DNA from: JANPIX01 sp031425195
Lineage (GTDB): Bacteria; Pseudomonadota; Alphaproteobacteria; Rhodobacterales; Rhodobacteraceae
Assembly: GCA_031425195.1 (NCBI GenBank)
Contig: JANPIX010000008.1
Coordinates: forward strand, 78,162 to 142,161
Reading direction: 5' to 3'
DNA: 64,000 nucleotides
Part shown: one piece after another, positions 33,983 through 43,501 of the stretch
Layout of the letters: each line of letters starts with the position of its first letter
Position numbering within the stretch: the stretch's first letter is position 1
Translations under genes and position numbers: made by a program
Notes under the pieces: model-generated
Databases searched by the model: none
Seen by the model: the letters and a program-made list of their open reading frames with translations, nothing else
What the model was told of the DNA's origin: nothing

Positions 33983-35557
33983 TCATTTGCGCGTAATGCG
34001 CCCGTCGGTATAGGGCGTGTAGGGGCCGTTCCTGGCCATGAATTCGGCCAGAACATCCGCCACATCCGGCCCGAAGTCATAGGGGTTGGCCGCGTTGACG
34101 AACATTTCAAACCCGTCGCCGCCGCCGCGCACATAGTTGTTCGAGACGACCTTGTAGGTGGCAGCAGGGTCTATCGGGCCCCAGGCATCGCCGCCGATCA
34201 GCACCATCACATCTGAAATGCGCGAACCGACCGGGGCCGCCGCATCAAAGCTGTATTGCATACCGGCCACCTGCAAAAAGCGCCCTGCCCCGTCTTCCAG
34301 TTGGCTGACGCCGTTTTCCAGCGCCGACAGAAGTGTGGCGCCGTCCACCTCGAACGTGGAGAGGGTGTTCTGGAAGGGCAGCACGGTCAGCACCTCGCCC
34401 ATTGTCACGGGGCCTGCGTCGATGCTGGAGCGGACACCGCCGCTGTTTTGCAGGGCGATGGTGACACCCTGCCCTGCGACACGGTCGAGCATGGCATCGG
34501 CGATCAGGTTGCCCATGGCACATTCGACGGCGCGGCAGGTTTCGCGCGACCCGTCGATGGGCTCGGCGGCTTGCGCGACGACTTTCTGGCGAATCTCGTC
34601 GAGCGGTTTTGCCAGTTCCGCGATGCGCGCGACGGTGGCCGCATCTTCGGCCACGGCGGCATCCATGATCAGGGGTTCACCTGTCGAGGCGGTGACGGTG
34701 CCCGCATCATCAAAGGTGACGTTCAATTCGCCAAGGAGCTTGCCGTAAGCATAGGCCGACACGATGGCCGTCTGGCCCACCATGGTGGGATAGGGGCCTT
34801 CGGCGTTTTCGGCGACGTTTGACAGGTAGGTGTTGGTGTGCCCGCCCACGATGACATCAACGCCGGTGGTGGCAGCGGCGATCCTTTTGTCGACGTTGAA
34901 GCCGGAATGGGACAGCACGATGATCTTGTTCACGCCTGCATCCGTCAGAAGATCAACCTCGTTCTGGACGGCTTGAACGGGATCGGTGAAAATGACTTTG
35001 GGGCCGGGGCTGGCCAGTTCGGGGGTGTCTTGCGGGGTCAGGCCGATCAGGCCGATCGCCTCGCCTCCACGCTCGATCGTGACGGATTTGGCGATCTTGC
35101 CTGCCAGCAGGGGTTCACCCGATATGTCTGCATTCGACATCAGGATGGGAAATTTCACGGTGTCGACAAAACCGCGAAGCACCTCGGGGCCGTCATCGAA
35201 TTCGTGGTTGCCCACGGTCATCGCGTCATAGCCCAGTTTGTTCATGAATTCGGCGGACATGGCCCCTTTGTAATAGGTGTAAAACAGGCTGCCCTGAAAC
35301 TGATCGCCGCCGTCGACCAGAATGGTGTTGTTTGACCGCGCCCGCGCGTCGGCAATGGCTGTGACAAGGCGCGCCGTCCCGCCCAGACATTTCGATTCCG
35401 CCGCATCCTCGGCCGAGCAGGTTGAATCAGAGGCGTTGATCGGTTCGAACCGGGCGTGAAAATCATTGGTGTGCAGAATGGTCAGCGCGTAATCCGCCTG
35501 CGCAATTCCGGCGGACAGGCCAAAGGCGGCTGCCGTTGAAAGCAAAATCCTTGTCAT
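33983..35557 (-). CDS. Periplasmic 5'-nucleotidase/metallophosphatase (UshA-like)
   Basis: A 524-residue enzyme with a signal peptide (1-22, cut near AQADY). The N-terminal metallophosphatase domain has HTNDFHARFEP, VDGGDQFQGS, GNHEFDDGP, LSHSG and GGHTN as dimetal ligands. The C-terminal 5'-nucleotidase domain (about 330-510) has NLIADAM and LQNSGGVRSSIDAG, the substrate-specificity region. It would release phosphate and nucleosides from external nucleotides, feeding the salvage genes that begin about 150 bases away on the other strand. Confidence 0.94.
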   Translation of the reverse strand: MTRILLSTAAAFGLSAGIAQADYALTILHTNDFHARFEPINASDSTCSAEDAAESKCLGGTARLVTAIADARARSNNTILVDGGDQFQGSLFYTYYKGAMSAEFMNKLGYDAMTVGNHEFDDGPEVLRGFVDTVKFPILMSNADISGEPLLAGKIAKSVTIERGGEAIGLIGLTPQDTPELASPGPKVIFTDPVQAVQNEVDLLTDAGVNKIIVLSHSGFNVDKRIAAATTGVDVIVGGHTNTYLSNVAENAEGPYPTMVGQTAIVSAYAYGKLLGELNVTFDDAGTVTASTGEPLIMDAAVAEDAATVARIAELAKPLDEIRQKVVAQAAEPIDGSRETCRAVECAMGNLIADAMLDRVAGQGVTIALQNSGGVRSSIDAGPVTMGEVLTVLPFQNTLSTFEVDGATLLSALENGVSQLEDGAGRFLQVAGMQYSFDAAAPVGSRISDVMVLIGGDAWGPIDPAATYKVVSNNYVRGGGDGFEMFVNAANPYDFGPDVADVLAEFMARNGPYTPYTDGRITRK

Positions 35558-35710
35558 CGAACCCTCGTCGTTGTTGAGATGAATACAGCCTGACGTTGCA
35601 TGACAGCCAAGTCAAAGCCACCGATGCGCCAAAATGGCAGATTGCCGCAACGTCAGCATGACATCGCCGATGGATTGACCACTGGCACACATCCGTGCAT
35701 GGAAAGCGCC

Positions 35711-36049
35711 ATGTTGATTTACAAGATATTCCGCCGCCCCGAATGGGTCGCCTTTCAGACTGCCGGCACGACGGCGGGTGCGCCGATTGATCTGGTGGAT
35801 GGGTACATTCACATTTCGACCGCCGCGCAGGTGGCCGAAACCGCAGCGCGGCATTTTGCGGGCGAAAGCGATCTGGTGCTGGTGGCGCTGGACGACAGCC
35901 GCCTTGGCCCAAGCCTGAAGTGGGAGCCGTCGCGCGGCGGGCAGTTGTTTCCGCATCTTTACCGGGCGCTGAGCCTTGGCGATGTGGTCTGGGACAAATC
36001 GCTGCCCTTGGGCGCAAGCGGCCACATCTTCCCCGAGGGGCTGTGGTGA
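35711..36049 (+). CDS. DUF952 domain protein
   Basis: A 112-residue cytoplasmic protein of the DUF952 family (MLIYKIFRRPEW, VDGYIHISTAAQVAETAARHFAG, LVALD..LGPSLKWEPSRGGQLFPHLY). The fold resembles ADP-ribosyl-transferring proteins, but its activity is not established. GGAAAG precedes ATG 35711. Its stop overlaps the pyrD start (GTGA), so it leads the operon. Confidence 0.9.
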   Translation: MLIYKIFRRPEWVAFQTAGTTAGAPIDLVDGYIHISTAAQVAETAARHFAGESDLVLVALDDSRLGPSLKWEPSRGGQLFPHLYRALSLGDVVWDKSLPLGASGHIFPEGLW

Positions 36050-37107
36050 ATTTGCTGGAACGGGCCGGGCTGGCGGTTCTGCATCGGATCGATCCGGAGC
36101 GGGCACATGGCCTTTCGCTTGCCGCGCTGAACATGGGGCTGATCCCCCTGCCCGGCCCGGTGACAGGCCCAAGGTTGAAAACCACGCTGGCGGGGATGGC
36201 GCTGTTGAACCCGGTCGGGCTTGCTGCGGGATACGACAAGAACGCAGTGGCGGTGGACGCACTGGGGCGCGCCGGGTTCGGGTTCATCGAGGTGGGGGCT
36301 GCAACGCCGCGACCGCAAGAGGGCAACGCGAAACCGCGCCTGTTTCGCCTGACGGCGGATCGCGCCGCGATCAACCGGTTCGGCTTCAACAATGAAGGCG
36401 CGTCGGCGATTTGCGCGCGGATGGCGATGCGGCAGGGGGGCGGCGTTCCTGTGGGCCTGAACCTTGGGGCCAACAAGGACAGCGCGGACCGTGCGGCCGA
36501 TTTTGCCGATGTTCTGGCGACCTGCGGGCCACATGCCGACTTTGCCACGGTGAACGTGTCATCCCCGAACACCGAGGCGCTGCGCGACCTGCAGGGGCCG
36601 GCCGCACTCGCCGCGATTCTGGCGGGTGTCATGCAGGTGCGTGCCGGTCTGGCGCGGCCCATTCCAGTGTTCGTCAAGATTGCGCCCGACCTTTCGGATG
36701 CGGAGCTTGCGCAGATTGCCGAGGTTGCGCTGAACGCAGGGATCGCGGGGATCATCGCCACCAACACGACGCTGGCGCGGGACGGTCTGGTCAGCGCGCA
36801 GCGCAATCAGCAGGGCGGGTTGTCGGGCACCCCGTTGTTTGAACGGTCCACCCGGGTTCTGGCGCGGCTGTCGCAGGTGACGGGCGGCAACCTGCCCCTG
36901 ATTGGTGTGGGCGGTATTGGCTCGGCCGAGGATGCCTATGCCAAGATCCGGGCCGGGGCGTCGGCGGTGCAGCTTTATACCGCGATGGTTTATCAGGGGA
37001 TTTCGCTGATCCCCAAAATAGCCACGGGCCTTGATCAACTGCTGGCACGGGACGGTTTTGCCACGGTGGCCGAGGCCGTGGGCACCGGGCGCAGCGAATG
37101 GCTTTAG
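36046..37107 (+). CDS. pyrD: Dihydroorotate dehydrogenase (quinone), class 2
   Basis: A 353-residue membrane-associated flavoenzyme that oxidises dihydroorotate to orotate, passing electrons to quinone, in pyrimidine synthesis. The N-terminal helical extension (LLERAGLAVLHRIDPERAHGLSLAAL) is the class 2 quinone site. NRFGFNNEGA, LGANKDS, VNVSSPNT (with the catalytic Ser of class 2 enzymes), and IIATNTTLARDG follow, with FMN phosphate site GVGGIGSAEDAYAKIRAGAS. GTG 36046 overlaps the DUF952 stop. Confidence 0.96.
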   Translation: MNLLERAGLAVLHRIDPERAHGLSLAALNMGLIPLPGPVTGPRLKTTLAGMALLNPVGLAAGYDKNAVAVDALGRAGFGFIEVGAATPRPQEGNAKPRLFRLTADRAAINRFGFNNEGASAICARMAMRQGGGVPVGLNLGANKDSADRAADFADVLATCGPHADFATVNVSSPNTEALRDLQGPAALAAILAGVMQVRAGLARPIPVFVKIAPDLSDAELAQIAEVALNAGIAGIIATNTTLARDGLVSAQRNQQGGLSGTPLFERSTRVLARLSQVTGGNLPLIGVGGIGSAEDAYAKIRAGASAVQLYTAMVYQGISLIPKIATGLDQLLARDGFATVAEAVGTGRSEWL

Positions 37108-37195
37108 CGAGGCAGGCGGCACGGGCGCTTGCATAAACGCGGCCCCGCGATCAGTATTGGCTCAACACCCCATGGTGATGATGATGGAGGCCCCG

Positions 37196-37588
37196 ATGAC
37201 CCTGTTGACCGCAGCCACCGCAGTGAGGCTGAACGCCTATGCGCCCTATTCCCGGTTCAAGGTAGGGGCAGCGCTGCGCACCGTGTCGGGCACGGTGTTT
37301 ACCGGGTGCAATGTTGAAAACGTGGCCTATCCCGAAGGCACCTGCGCCGAGGCAGGGGCGATTGCCGCGATGATTGCGGCGGGGGAAAGCGAAATTGCCG
37401 AGATTCTGGTGATTGCCGACAGCCCCACCCCCGTACCGCCCTGCGGCGGGTGCCGCCAGAAAATCGCGGAATTCGCCGGGCAGTCGGTGCAGGTGACGTT
37501 GTGCACCACGGACGGGCTTACGCAGGCGATGACGGTGGCGGATCTGTTGCCGGGCGTGTTCACGGCGGCCCACATGGACCGGACCTAG
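37196..37588 (+). CDS. cdd: Cytidine deaminase
   Basis: A 130-residue small-form (tetrameric) cytidine/deoxycytidine deaminase producing uridine or deoxyuridine. The zinc site is Cys50-Ala-Glu52 (GTCAEAGAI, Glu the proton shuttle) with Cys83 and Cys86 (PPCGGCRQ). CNVENVAYPEG binds the nucleoside. ATGGAGG precedes the ATG at 37196. deoA starts 3 bases after its stop. Confidence 0.95.
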   Translation: MTLLTAATAVRLNAYAPYSRFKVGAALRTVSGTVFTGCNVENVAYPEGTCAEAGAIAAMIAAGESEIAEILVIADSPTPVPPCGGCRQKIAEFAGQSVQVTLCTTDGLTQAMTVADLLPGVFTAAHMDRT

Positions 37589-37591
37589 GTT

Positions 37592-38899
37592 TTGGACGCG
37601 CGGGCGATCATCGCGGCGCTGCGGCGGGGTGACATTCCCAAAGCAGAGGATCTGCGCTGGTTCGCGGCGGGGCTGGCGGATGGCCGCGTCACGGACGCGC
37701 AGGCGGGGGCATTTGCCATGGCGGTGTGCTGGCGGGGTCTGGGTGACGCGGGGCGCGTGGCCCTGACCCGCGCCATGCGCGACAGCGGCAAGGTGCTGAC
37801 CTGGGATTTGCCGGGGCCGATTCTGGACAAGCATTCGACGGGCGGGGTGGGCGATTGTGTGTCGTTGCTGCTGGCACCCGCACTGGCGGCTTGCGGCGCC
37901 TATGTGCCGATGATTTCGGGGCGCGGGCTGGGCCATACCGGCGGCACGCTGGACAAGCTTGAATCCATTCCCGGATTTCGCACGGGGCTTTCCGAAGATG
38001 CGCTGCGCACGCAGCTTGGCGGGGTGCGCTGTGCCATCGTGTCGGCGAGCGCCGACATCGCCCCCGCCGACCGCAGGCTTTATGCCGTTCGCGATGTGAC
38101 GGGCACGGTGGAAAGCATCGATCTGATCACCGCGTCGATCCTTTCGAAAAAGCTGGCGGCGGGGCTGGAGGGTCTGGTGCTGGACGTCAAGACCGGGTCG
38201 GGCGCGTTCATGGCGACGCTGGAACAGTCGCGCGAATTGGCCCGCGCATTGGTCAGCACGGCGCAGGGGGCGGGGTGCATGACCACGGCCCTGATCACGG
38301 ACATGAGCCAGCCGCTTGCCACCGCAGCGGGCAACGCGCTGGAGGTGATTGAGGTGATGGAAACGCTGACCGGCACGTCGGTCAACGCGGCGCTGTGGGA
38401 TCTGACGGCGGCACTGGGGGGCGAGGCGCTGGCCTTGGGCGGGTTGGCGGCGGATGCGGCGAACGGCGCGGGGCAGATTGAGCAGGCATTGGAAAGCGGG
38501 GCCGCAGCCGAGTATTTCGGGCGCATGGTGGCGGCACAGGGCGGGCCTGCCGATTTCGTGGACCGCTGGCCCGACCGCCTGCCCGCAGCGCCGGTGATGC
38601 GCGAAGTGCCATGCAGGGGCATGGGCTTTGTGTCGGCCATCGACACGCGCGCGTTGGGCGAGGTGGTGGTGCATCTGGGCGGTGGCCGTTTGCGGGATGG
38701 CGACAAGGTCAACCCCTCGGTCGGGCTGTCCGACATGGCAATGATTGGCGAGGAGTTGAACGGCGATCTGCCGCTGTGTCTTATTCATGCGGCGACCGAG
38801 GCTGATGCCGATGCCGCGATGGTGCGTATACAGGCCGCTTATCACCTGACGGAAACGGCCCCGACTGACCCGCCGCTGATCTATGAACGGATCAGTTGA
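37592..38899 (+). CDS. deoA: Thymidine phosphorylase (TTG start)
   Basis: A 435-residue enzyme that splits thymidine or deoxyuridine into base and 2-deoxyribose 1-phosphate. It has the pyrimidine nucleoside phosphorylase motifs: phosphate-site KHSTGGVGD, SGRGLGHTGGTLDKLESIPG and LDVKTGSGAFM. No ATG or GTG fits the family N terminus; a TTG at 37592 is used, 3 bases after cdd stops. Its own stop overlaps the deoB start. Confidence 0.95.
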   Translation: MDARAIIAALRRGDIPKAEDLRWFAAGLADGRVTDAQAGAFAMAVCWRGLGDAGRVALTRAMRDSGKVLTWDLPGPILDKHSTGGVGDCVSLLLAPALAACGAYVPMISGRGLGHTGGTLDKLESIPGFRTGLSEDALRTQLGGVRCAIVSASADIAPADRRLYAVRDVTGTVESIDLITASILSKKLAAGLEGLVLDVKTGSGAFMATLEQSRELARALVSTAQGAGCMTTALITDMSQPLATAAGNALEVIEVMETLTGTSVNAALWDLTAALGGEALALGGLAADAANGAGQIEQALESGAAAEYFGRMVAAQGGPADFVDRWPDRLPAAPVMREVPCRGMGFVSAIDTRALGEVVVHLGGGRLRDGDKVNPSVGLSDMAMIGEELNGDLPLCLIHAATEADADAAMVRIQAAYHLTETAPTDPPLIYERIS

Positions 38900-40122
38900 T
38901 GGACGGTTTGGACAAGCGGGCGTTTCTGATCGTGATGGATTCGGTGGGGTGCGGGGGCGCGCCTGATGCGGACCAGTTCTTCAACGGTGCGGTGCCGGAC
39001 ACGGGGGCGAACACAATTGGCCATATCGCCCAAGCCTGCGCGCAGGGTCGGGCCGATGTGGGGCGCAGCGGGCCGCTGCATATGCCGACGTTGATGGGGC
39101 TGGGGCTGGGTCAGGCGGTGCGGTTGGCGTCGGGGCTTGGGCTGGACGGTGCGGTTGGTGCTGCCGCGGGGCGGTGGGGGGCCGCGACCGAGGTTTCGCG
39201 CGGCAAGGATACGCCGTCGGGGCATTGGGAACTGGCTGGCGTGCCGGTGCCGTGGGACTGGACCTATTTCCCGGTGACCGAACCGGCCTTTCCCCCCGAC
39301 CTTGTGGCGCAGGTGTGCCGTCTGGCGGGGACGGAGGGGATACTGGGCAACTGCCACGCATCGGGTGTGCCGATCATCGAGGCCTTGGGGGCCGAACATC
39401 TGCGGACTGGTTGGCCCATCTGTTACACGTCGGCGGACAGCGTGTTCCAGATTGCGGCGCATGAAGAGGCGTTCGGGCTGGAGCGGTTGTTGACGCTGTG
39501 CGCAAACCTTGCGCCGACGCTGCATGCGATGAAGGTTGGCCGGGTGATCGCGCGGCCTTTTGTGGGGCGCGAAGGTGCGTTCCAGCGCACGTCGAACCGG
39601 CACGATTATGCGATGGCGACGCCGGCCCCGACGCTTCTGGATTGGGCCAGTGATGCGGGGCGGGCCACGCATGCGGTGGGCAAGATCGGTGACATCTTTT
39701 CGATGCAAGGTGTTGGCACGCTGCACAAGGGCAAGTCAGACGGTGACCTTTTCAAACATTTGCACAGGCTGGGAGGCGAGGCAGAGGGCGGTTCTTTGAC
39801 CTTTGCGAACTTTGTCGAATTTGACAGCCTGTTTGGCCATCGGCGGGACGTGGCGGGTTATGCCCGCGCGCTTGAATGGTTCGACCTGCAGGCAGGCGCG
39901 TTTCTGGCGGCGTTGCGGCCCGGGGATATTGCGCTGTTCACGGCGGACCATGGCAATGATCCGACGTGGACAGGCAGCGACCATACGCGGGAACGGGTGC
40001 CGGTTCTGATTGCGGGCGCGGGGGCGGGAAGCATCGGGCATTGCGCCTTTGCGGATGTGGCAGCCAGCATCGCACAACATCTGAACATCCCGTCCGCCGG
40101 GCCGGGGAGGAGCTTTCTGTGA
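38899..40122 (+). CDS. deoB: Phosphopentomutase
   Basis: A 407-residue alkaline-phosphatase-superfamily enzyme that converts (deoxy)ribose 1-phosphate to the 5-phosphate. The metal-binding motifs are MDSVGCGGAPDA, YTSADSVFQIAAHEE and TADHGNDPTWTGSDHTRE. It follows deoA with a TGATG overlap, so the deoxyribose 1-phosphate from DeoA passes directly into this step. No deoC aldolase is in the window. Confidence 0.96.
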   Translation: MDGLDKRAFLIVMDSVGCGGAPDADQFFNGAVPDTGANTIGHIAQACAQGRADVGRSGPLHMPTLMGLGLGQAVRLASGLGLDGAVGAAAGRWGAATEVSRGKDTPSGHWELAGVPVPWDWTYFPVTEPAFPPDLVAQVCRLAGTEGILGNCHASGVPIIEALGAEHLRTGWPICYTSADSVFQIAAHEEAFGLERLLTLCANLAPTLHAMKVGRVIARPFVGREGAFQRTSNRHDYAMATPAPTLLDWASDAGRATHAVGKIGDIFSMQGVGTLHKGKSDGDLFKHLHRLGGEAEGGSLTFANFVEFDSLFGHRRDVAGYARALEWFDLQAGAFLAALRPGDIALFTADHGNDPTWTGSDHTRERVPVLIAGAGAGSIGHCAFADVAASIAQHLNIPSAGPGRSFL

Positions 40123-41102
40123 CGCTGTCGAAGGTTGAACTGCACCTGCATCTGGAAGGCGCGGCACCGCCCGCGTTCATCCGGGGACTGGCGCGCGAAA
40201 AGCATATCGACATCGGTGGCATCTTTGACGCGGAGGGCAATTACCGGTTCAGCGACTTCTGGGAGTTCCTGACGGTGTATGAGGCGGCCACCAGCACCTT
40301 GCAGCGCCCCGAGGATTACCAAAGGCTGACGCTTGCCGTGCTGGAGCAAAGTGCGCAGGCGGGTGTGGTGTATTGCGAAACGTTTCTGTCGCCGGATTTC
40401 TGCGGCAACCGGGATGTGGGTGCCTGGCGCGAATATCTGCATGCGATCCGCGAGGCGTCGGATCAGGCAGAGCGCACGATGGGCATCACACTGCGCGGGA
40501 TCATCACCTGCATCCGGCATTTTGGCCCCGACAAGGCCCGGCAGACCGCGCGCTGTGCTGCGGAAACGGCGGGTGACTGGATCGTGGGGTTCGGGATTGC
40601 GGGGGACGAAAAGATTGGCGAGCCAAAGGATTTCCGGTGGTCCTTCGATGCCGCGCGGGAAGCGGGTCTGCGGCTGACCGCCCATGCGGGCGAATGGGGC
40701 GGGCCGCAATCGGTGCGGGATGCGCTGAGCGATCTGGGGGTTGAACGCATCGGCCACGGCGTGCGCGCCATCGAGGATCTGGCACTGGTGGACGAACTGG
40801 CCGAAAAGGGCGTGGTTCTGGAGGTGTGCCCGGGATCGAACATCGCGCTTGGGCTTTATCCCGATTACCGCGCGCATCCGATTGGCGAATTGGACAGGCG
40901 CGGCGTCAAGGTCACGATCAGCACCGATGATCCGCCGTTCTTTCACACCACCATGGCGCAGGAATACGACTGTCTTGCCGAAGCGCTTGACTGGGACGAC
41001 GGACAGTTTGCGCGGATTGCACGACAGTCGCTTGACGCGGCGTTCTGCGATGCCGATACGAAAACCCGGATCGCGACATTGCTGGAGACATCGCATGCTT
41101 GA
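40119..41102 (+). CDS. add: Adenosine deaminase (GTG start)
   Basis: A 327-residue zinc hydrolase that deaminates adenosine and deoxyadenosine to inosines. ELHLHLEGA gives the first two zinc His (9 and 11); HAGE, IGHGVRAI and STDDPPFF supply the remaining ligands and catalytic residues. GTG 40119 overlaps the deoB stop (GTGA) and has GGGGAGG upstream. Its own end overlaps the upp start by 8 bases. Confidence 0.95.
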   Translation: MTLSKVELHLHLEGAAPPAFIRGLAREKHIDIGGIFDAEGNYRFSDFWEFLTVYEAATSTLQRPEDYQRLTLAVLEQSAQAGVVYCETFLSPDFCGNRDVGAWREYLHAIREASDQAERTMGITLRGIITCIRHFGPDKARQTARCAAETAGDWIVGFGIAGDEKIGEPKDFRWSFDAAREAGLRLTAHAGEWGGPQSVRDALSDLGVERIGHGVRAIEDLALVDELAEKGVVLEVCPGSNIALGLYPDYRAHPIGELDRRGVKVTISTDDPPFFHTTMAQEYDCLAEALDWDDGQFARIARQSLDAAFCDADTKTRIATLLETSHA

Positions 41103-41727
41103 CCATCTGACCGTCGTCAGTCACCCGCTCGTGCAACACAAGCTGACGCTGATGCGGGAGCATGACACGTCAACCGCCAGTTTCCGGCAGCTGTTGCGCG
41201 AGATAAGCCTGCTGCTGGCCTATGAGGTGACGCGCGAACTGCCGATGACGACCAAGCGGATCCAGACGCCGCTGGAGCCGATGGACGCGCCGGTGATCGA
41301 GGGTAAGAAGCTGGCGCTGATTTCCATTCTGCGGGCGGGGAACGGGCTTTTGGACGGCATTCTTGAGCTGATCCCGGCGGCGCGGGTCGGGTTTGTCGGG
41401 TTGTACCGCGACCATGAAACGCTGCAACCGGTGCAGTATTACTGCAAGGTTCCCGACCGTCTGGAAGACCGGATCAGCATTGTGGTGGACCCGATGCTGG
41501 CCACGGGCAATTCTTCGGTGGCCGCCGTCAGTCTTCTGAAGGAAAAAGGGGCGCGTAACCTGCGGTTCCTGTGTCTTCTGGCAGCGCCCGAGGGCATTGC
41601 GCGGATGAAAGCGGCGCATCCCGATGTGCCCATCGTCACGGCGGCGGTGGACAGTCATCTGAATGAAAAAGGCTATATCGTGCCGGGGCTTGGCGATGCG
41701 GGCGACCGGATGTTCGGCACCAAGTAA
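41095..41727 (+). CDS. upp: Uracil phosphoribosyltransferase
   Basis: A 210-residue enzyme that makes UMP from uracil and PRPP. The PRPP loop is VVDPMLATGNSSVAA; the uracil site includes GYIVPGLGDAGDR near the C terminus. It begins inside the end of add, so the last salvage gene is translationally coupled. It rescues the uracil freed by DeoA from deaminated cytidine. Confidence 0.97.
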   Translation: MLDHLTVVSHPLVQHKLTLMREHDTSTASFRQLLREISLLLAYEVTRELPMTTKRIQTPLEPMDAPVIEGKKLALISILRAGNGLLDGILELIPAARVGFVGLYRDHETLQPVQYYCKVPDRLEDRISIVVDPMLATGNSSVAAVSLLKEKGARNLRFLCLLAAPEGIARMKAAHPDVPIVTAAVDSHLNEKGYIVPGLGDAGDRMFGTK

Positions 41728-41733
41728 CGCGCG

Positions 41734-42756
41734 TCATGCCTTGCAGATCGTTTGCAGAAGTGCCCAGTCGGCATCGGACAACAAAGGTGCTGTGGCGCGA
41801 CCGGCAAAGGGATCAGCCTCGATCAGGGACAGGGTCGCCTCTCCCGATTTGTCGATGGCATAGGCATAGGGGCTGCTGGGCAGACCCGCCGCCTCGAATG
41901 CGGCAAGAAGGGTGATGTCGTCGACGGGTTCGGGCTGTTTGCGCAACAAAGCCTCGCCATAGCCCGCGATGGCACCGGGTTCCAGTTGGCCACTGGTCAT
42001 CAGGCCCACGGTTGCCGGCAGACCGGCGTGGGACAAAAGCGGTTCCAGCGGATCTGCCGTTGCCGCACGGAGCGATTCCGCAAGCGCGAACCCGGCAAGG
42101 GCGGCAGGCCCCTTCTCGTTTTCGACAAGGCTGCGGTTCAAAAGGATGATGTGCCCGGGCAACTGGGCCGATCCGGGGACACCATCGGGAAGAATGCGGA
42201 GTGTCCAGGCCACATTGGTGCCGAACAGACGCAGGGACAGCCGATCCAACACGGCCTGCGCGGCGGGCCGGGCACAGGGTTGGCCCGTCATGCGGGCAAG
42301 ATCGCCAAGGGCGGCCTGCCCGATCCGGCTGCGCGCGCCCTCGGGCACCATGCGGGCGGTCTGATCGACAAGCTGGCGCGGGCCGACCCATGCCATGAGG
42401 CCGCCCACCACCAGAAGGCTGCCCAGCAGCACGGCAAGCCGCACCCGACCGGGCCGCGCCCGCGCAAATGCCAGTGCGCCGCGCACCTGTTCCAGGGCAG
42501 CGATCATGTCGGGATCGTCGAGTTCCAGTGTTTCGGGCGCATCGAGGCCGGGCGCATAAAGCGCGGGCATGTGGCCGGGGTTCAGACGTTCGACAGCGGG
42601 AAGCGACCAGTGGCTGAGCGCCACATCGGTTCGCGGGTCGGACAGGACGATGGACGCCTCGCCGAAACTGACAACCACCTCGCGGCGTTGCGCTTCGGGC
42701 ATGTCGCGCCAAAGGCCCTGACTTTCCAACTTCTGATACTTTTTAAGCGCCGTCAT
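41734..42756 (-). CDS. Membrane protein with degenerate M48-like domain
   Basis: A 340-residue protein: a cytoplasmic part (1-104), one membrane helix (about 105-125), then a domain that reads like an M48 peptidase: GQPCARPAAQAVLDRL, then LPGHIILLNRSLVENEKGPAALAGFALAESLR (about 199-230). At the place where M48 enzymes carry HExxH, this has AESLR, so it should not bind zinc or cleave peptides. It may be a pseudo-protease with a scaffold or regulatory role. It is convergent with upp, 6 bases away. Confidence 0.7.
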   Translation of the reverse strand: MTALKKYQKLESQGLWRDMPEAQRREVVVSFGEASIVLSDPRTDVALSHWSLPAVERLNPGHMPALYAPGLDAPETLELDDPDMIAALEQVRGALAFARARPGRVRLAVLLGSLLVVGGLMAWVGPRQLVDQTARMVPEGARSRIGQAALGDLARMTGQPCARPAAQAVLDRLSLRLFGTNVAWTLRILPDGVPGSAQLPGHIILLNRSLVENEKGPAALAGFALAESLRAATADPLEPLLSHAGLPATVGLMTSGQLEPGAIAGYGEALLRKQPEPVDDITLLAAFEAAGLPSSPYAYAIDKSGEATLSLIEADPFAGRATAPLLSDADWALLQTICKA

Positions 42757-42823
42757 GGCTGTCGGGCGGCCTTATGCTGGCTCCATTGACGGCCACCCTA
42801 GCGCAGGGCTTTGTGTCTGCCAA

Positions 42824-43417
42824 TCACCGCGTCGTCACGCGGTCAGCGACGGCCTCGCGCCAATGGCGGCGGCAGAGCGACACATAGGTTTCATTGCCGC
42901 CGATCTGCACCTGATCGCCATCGCAGAGGGGTTTGCCATCCGGCCCCTTTCGCACGACCATGGTCGCCTTCTTGCCGCAATGGCAGATGGTGCGCACTTC
43001 GCGCATTTCATCGGCCCAGGCCAGAAGGGCCGCCGATCCGGGAAAGAGGTCGCCCTTGAAATCGACGCGCAGGCCATAGCACATGATTGGCACCGCGAGA
43101 TCATCCACCGCCCGCGCGAGTTGCCAGACCTGAGTTTTGGTCAGAAACTGAGCCTCGTCTATGAACACACAGGCGACGGGGCCGTGGGTCAGCCGTTTTG
43201 CTATCTTGGCGAACAGGTCTTCGTCGGGGGCAAAAGTATCGGCCGGTTCGCCAATGCCTATGCGGCTGGCAATCTTGCCTTCGCCGGCGCGGTTGTCAAA
43301 CTGGGCGGTGATCAGGAAGGTCACCATCCCGCCTTCGCGGTAATTGTGCGACGCCTGCAGCAGTGACGTCGATTTGCCGGCGTTCATGGTGGAGTAATGA
43401 AAGTAGAGCTTTGCCAT
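42824..43417 (-). CDS. tdk: Thymidine kinase
   Basis: A 197-residue type II thymidine kinase that phosphorylates thymidine and deoxyuridine. It has the P-loop MNAGKST, the DEAQFL motif, and two Cys pairs of the structural zinc site (CHCGK and the C-terminal SLCRRHW). It completes the nucleoside salvage set of the neighbouring cluster but lies on the opposite strand with its own promoter. Confidence 0.96.
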   Translation of the reverse strand: MAKLYFHYSTMNAGKSTSLLQASHNYREGGMVTFLITAQFDNRAGEGKIASRIGIGEPADTFAPDEDLFAKIAKRLTHGPVACVFIDEAQFLTKTQVWQLARAVDDLAVPIMCYGLRVDFKGDLFPGSAALLAWADEMREVRTICHCGKKATMVVRKGPDGKPLCDGDQVQIGGNETYVSLCRRHWREAVADRVTTR

Positions 43418-43501
43418 GGCGCGGATCTATCCAAACGGCCTGCGCCCTGCAAGCGCACGGTGGGGCCATCTTTCGCAGAAGGATGACCCCGAACGCACGG
43501 C

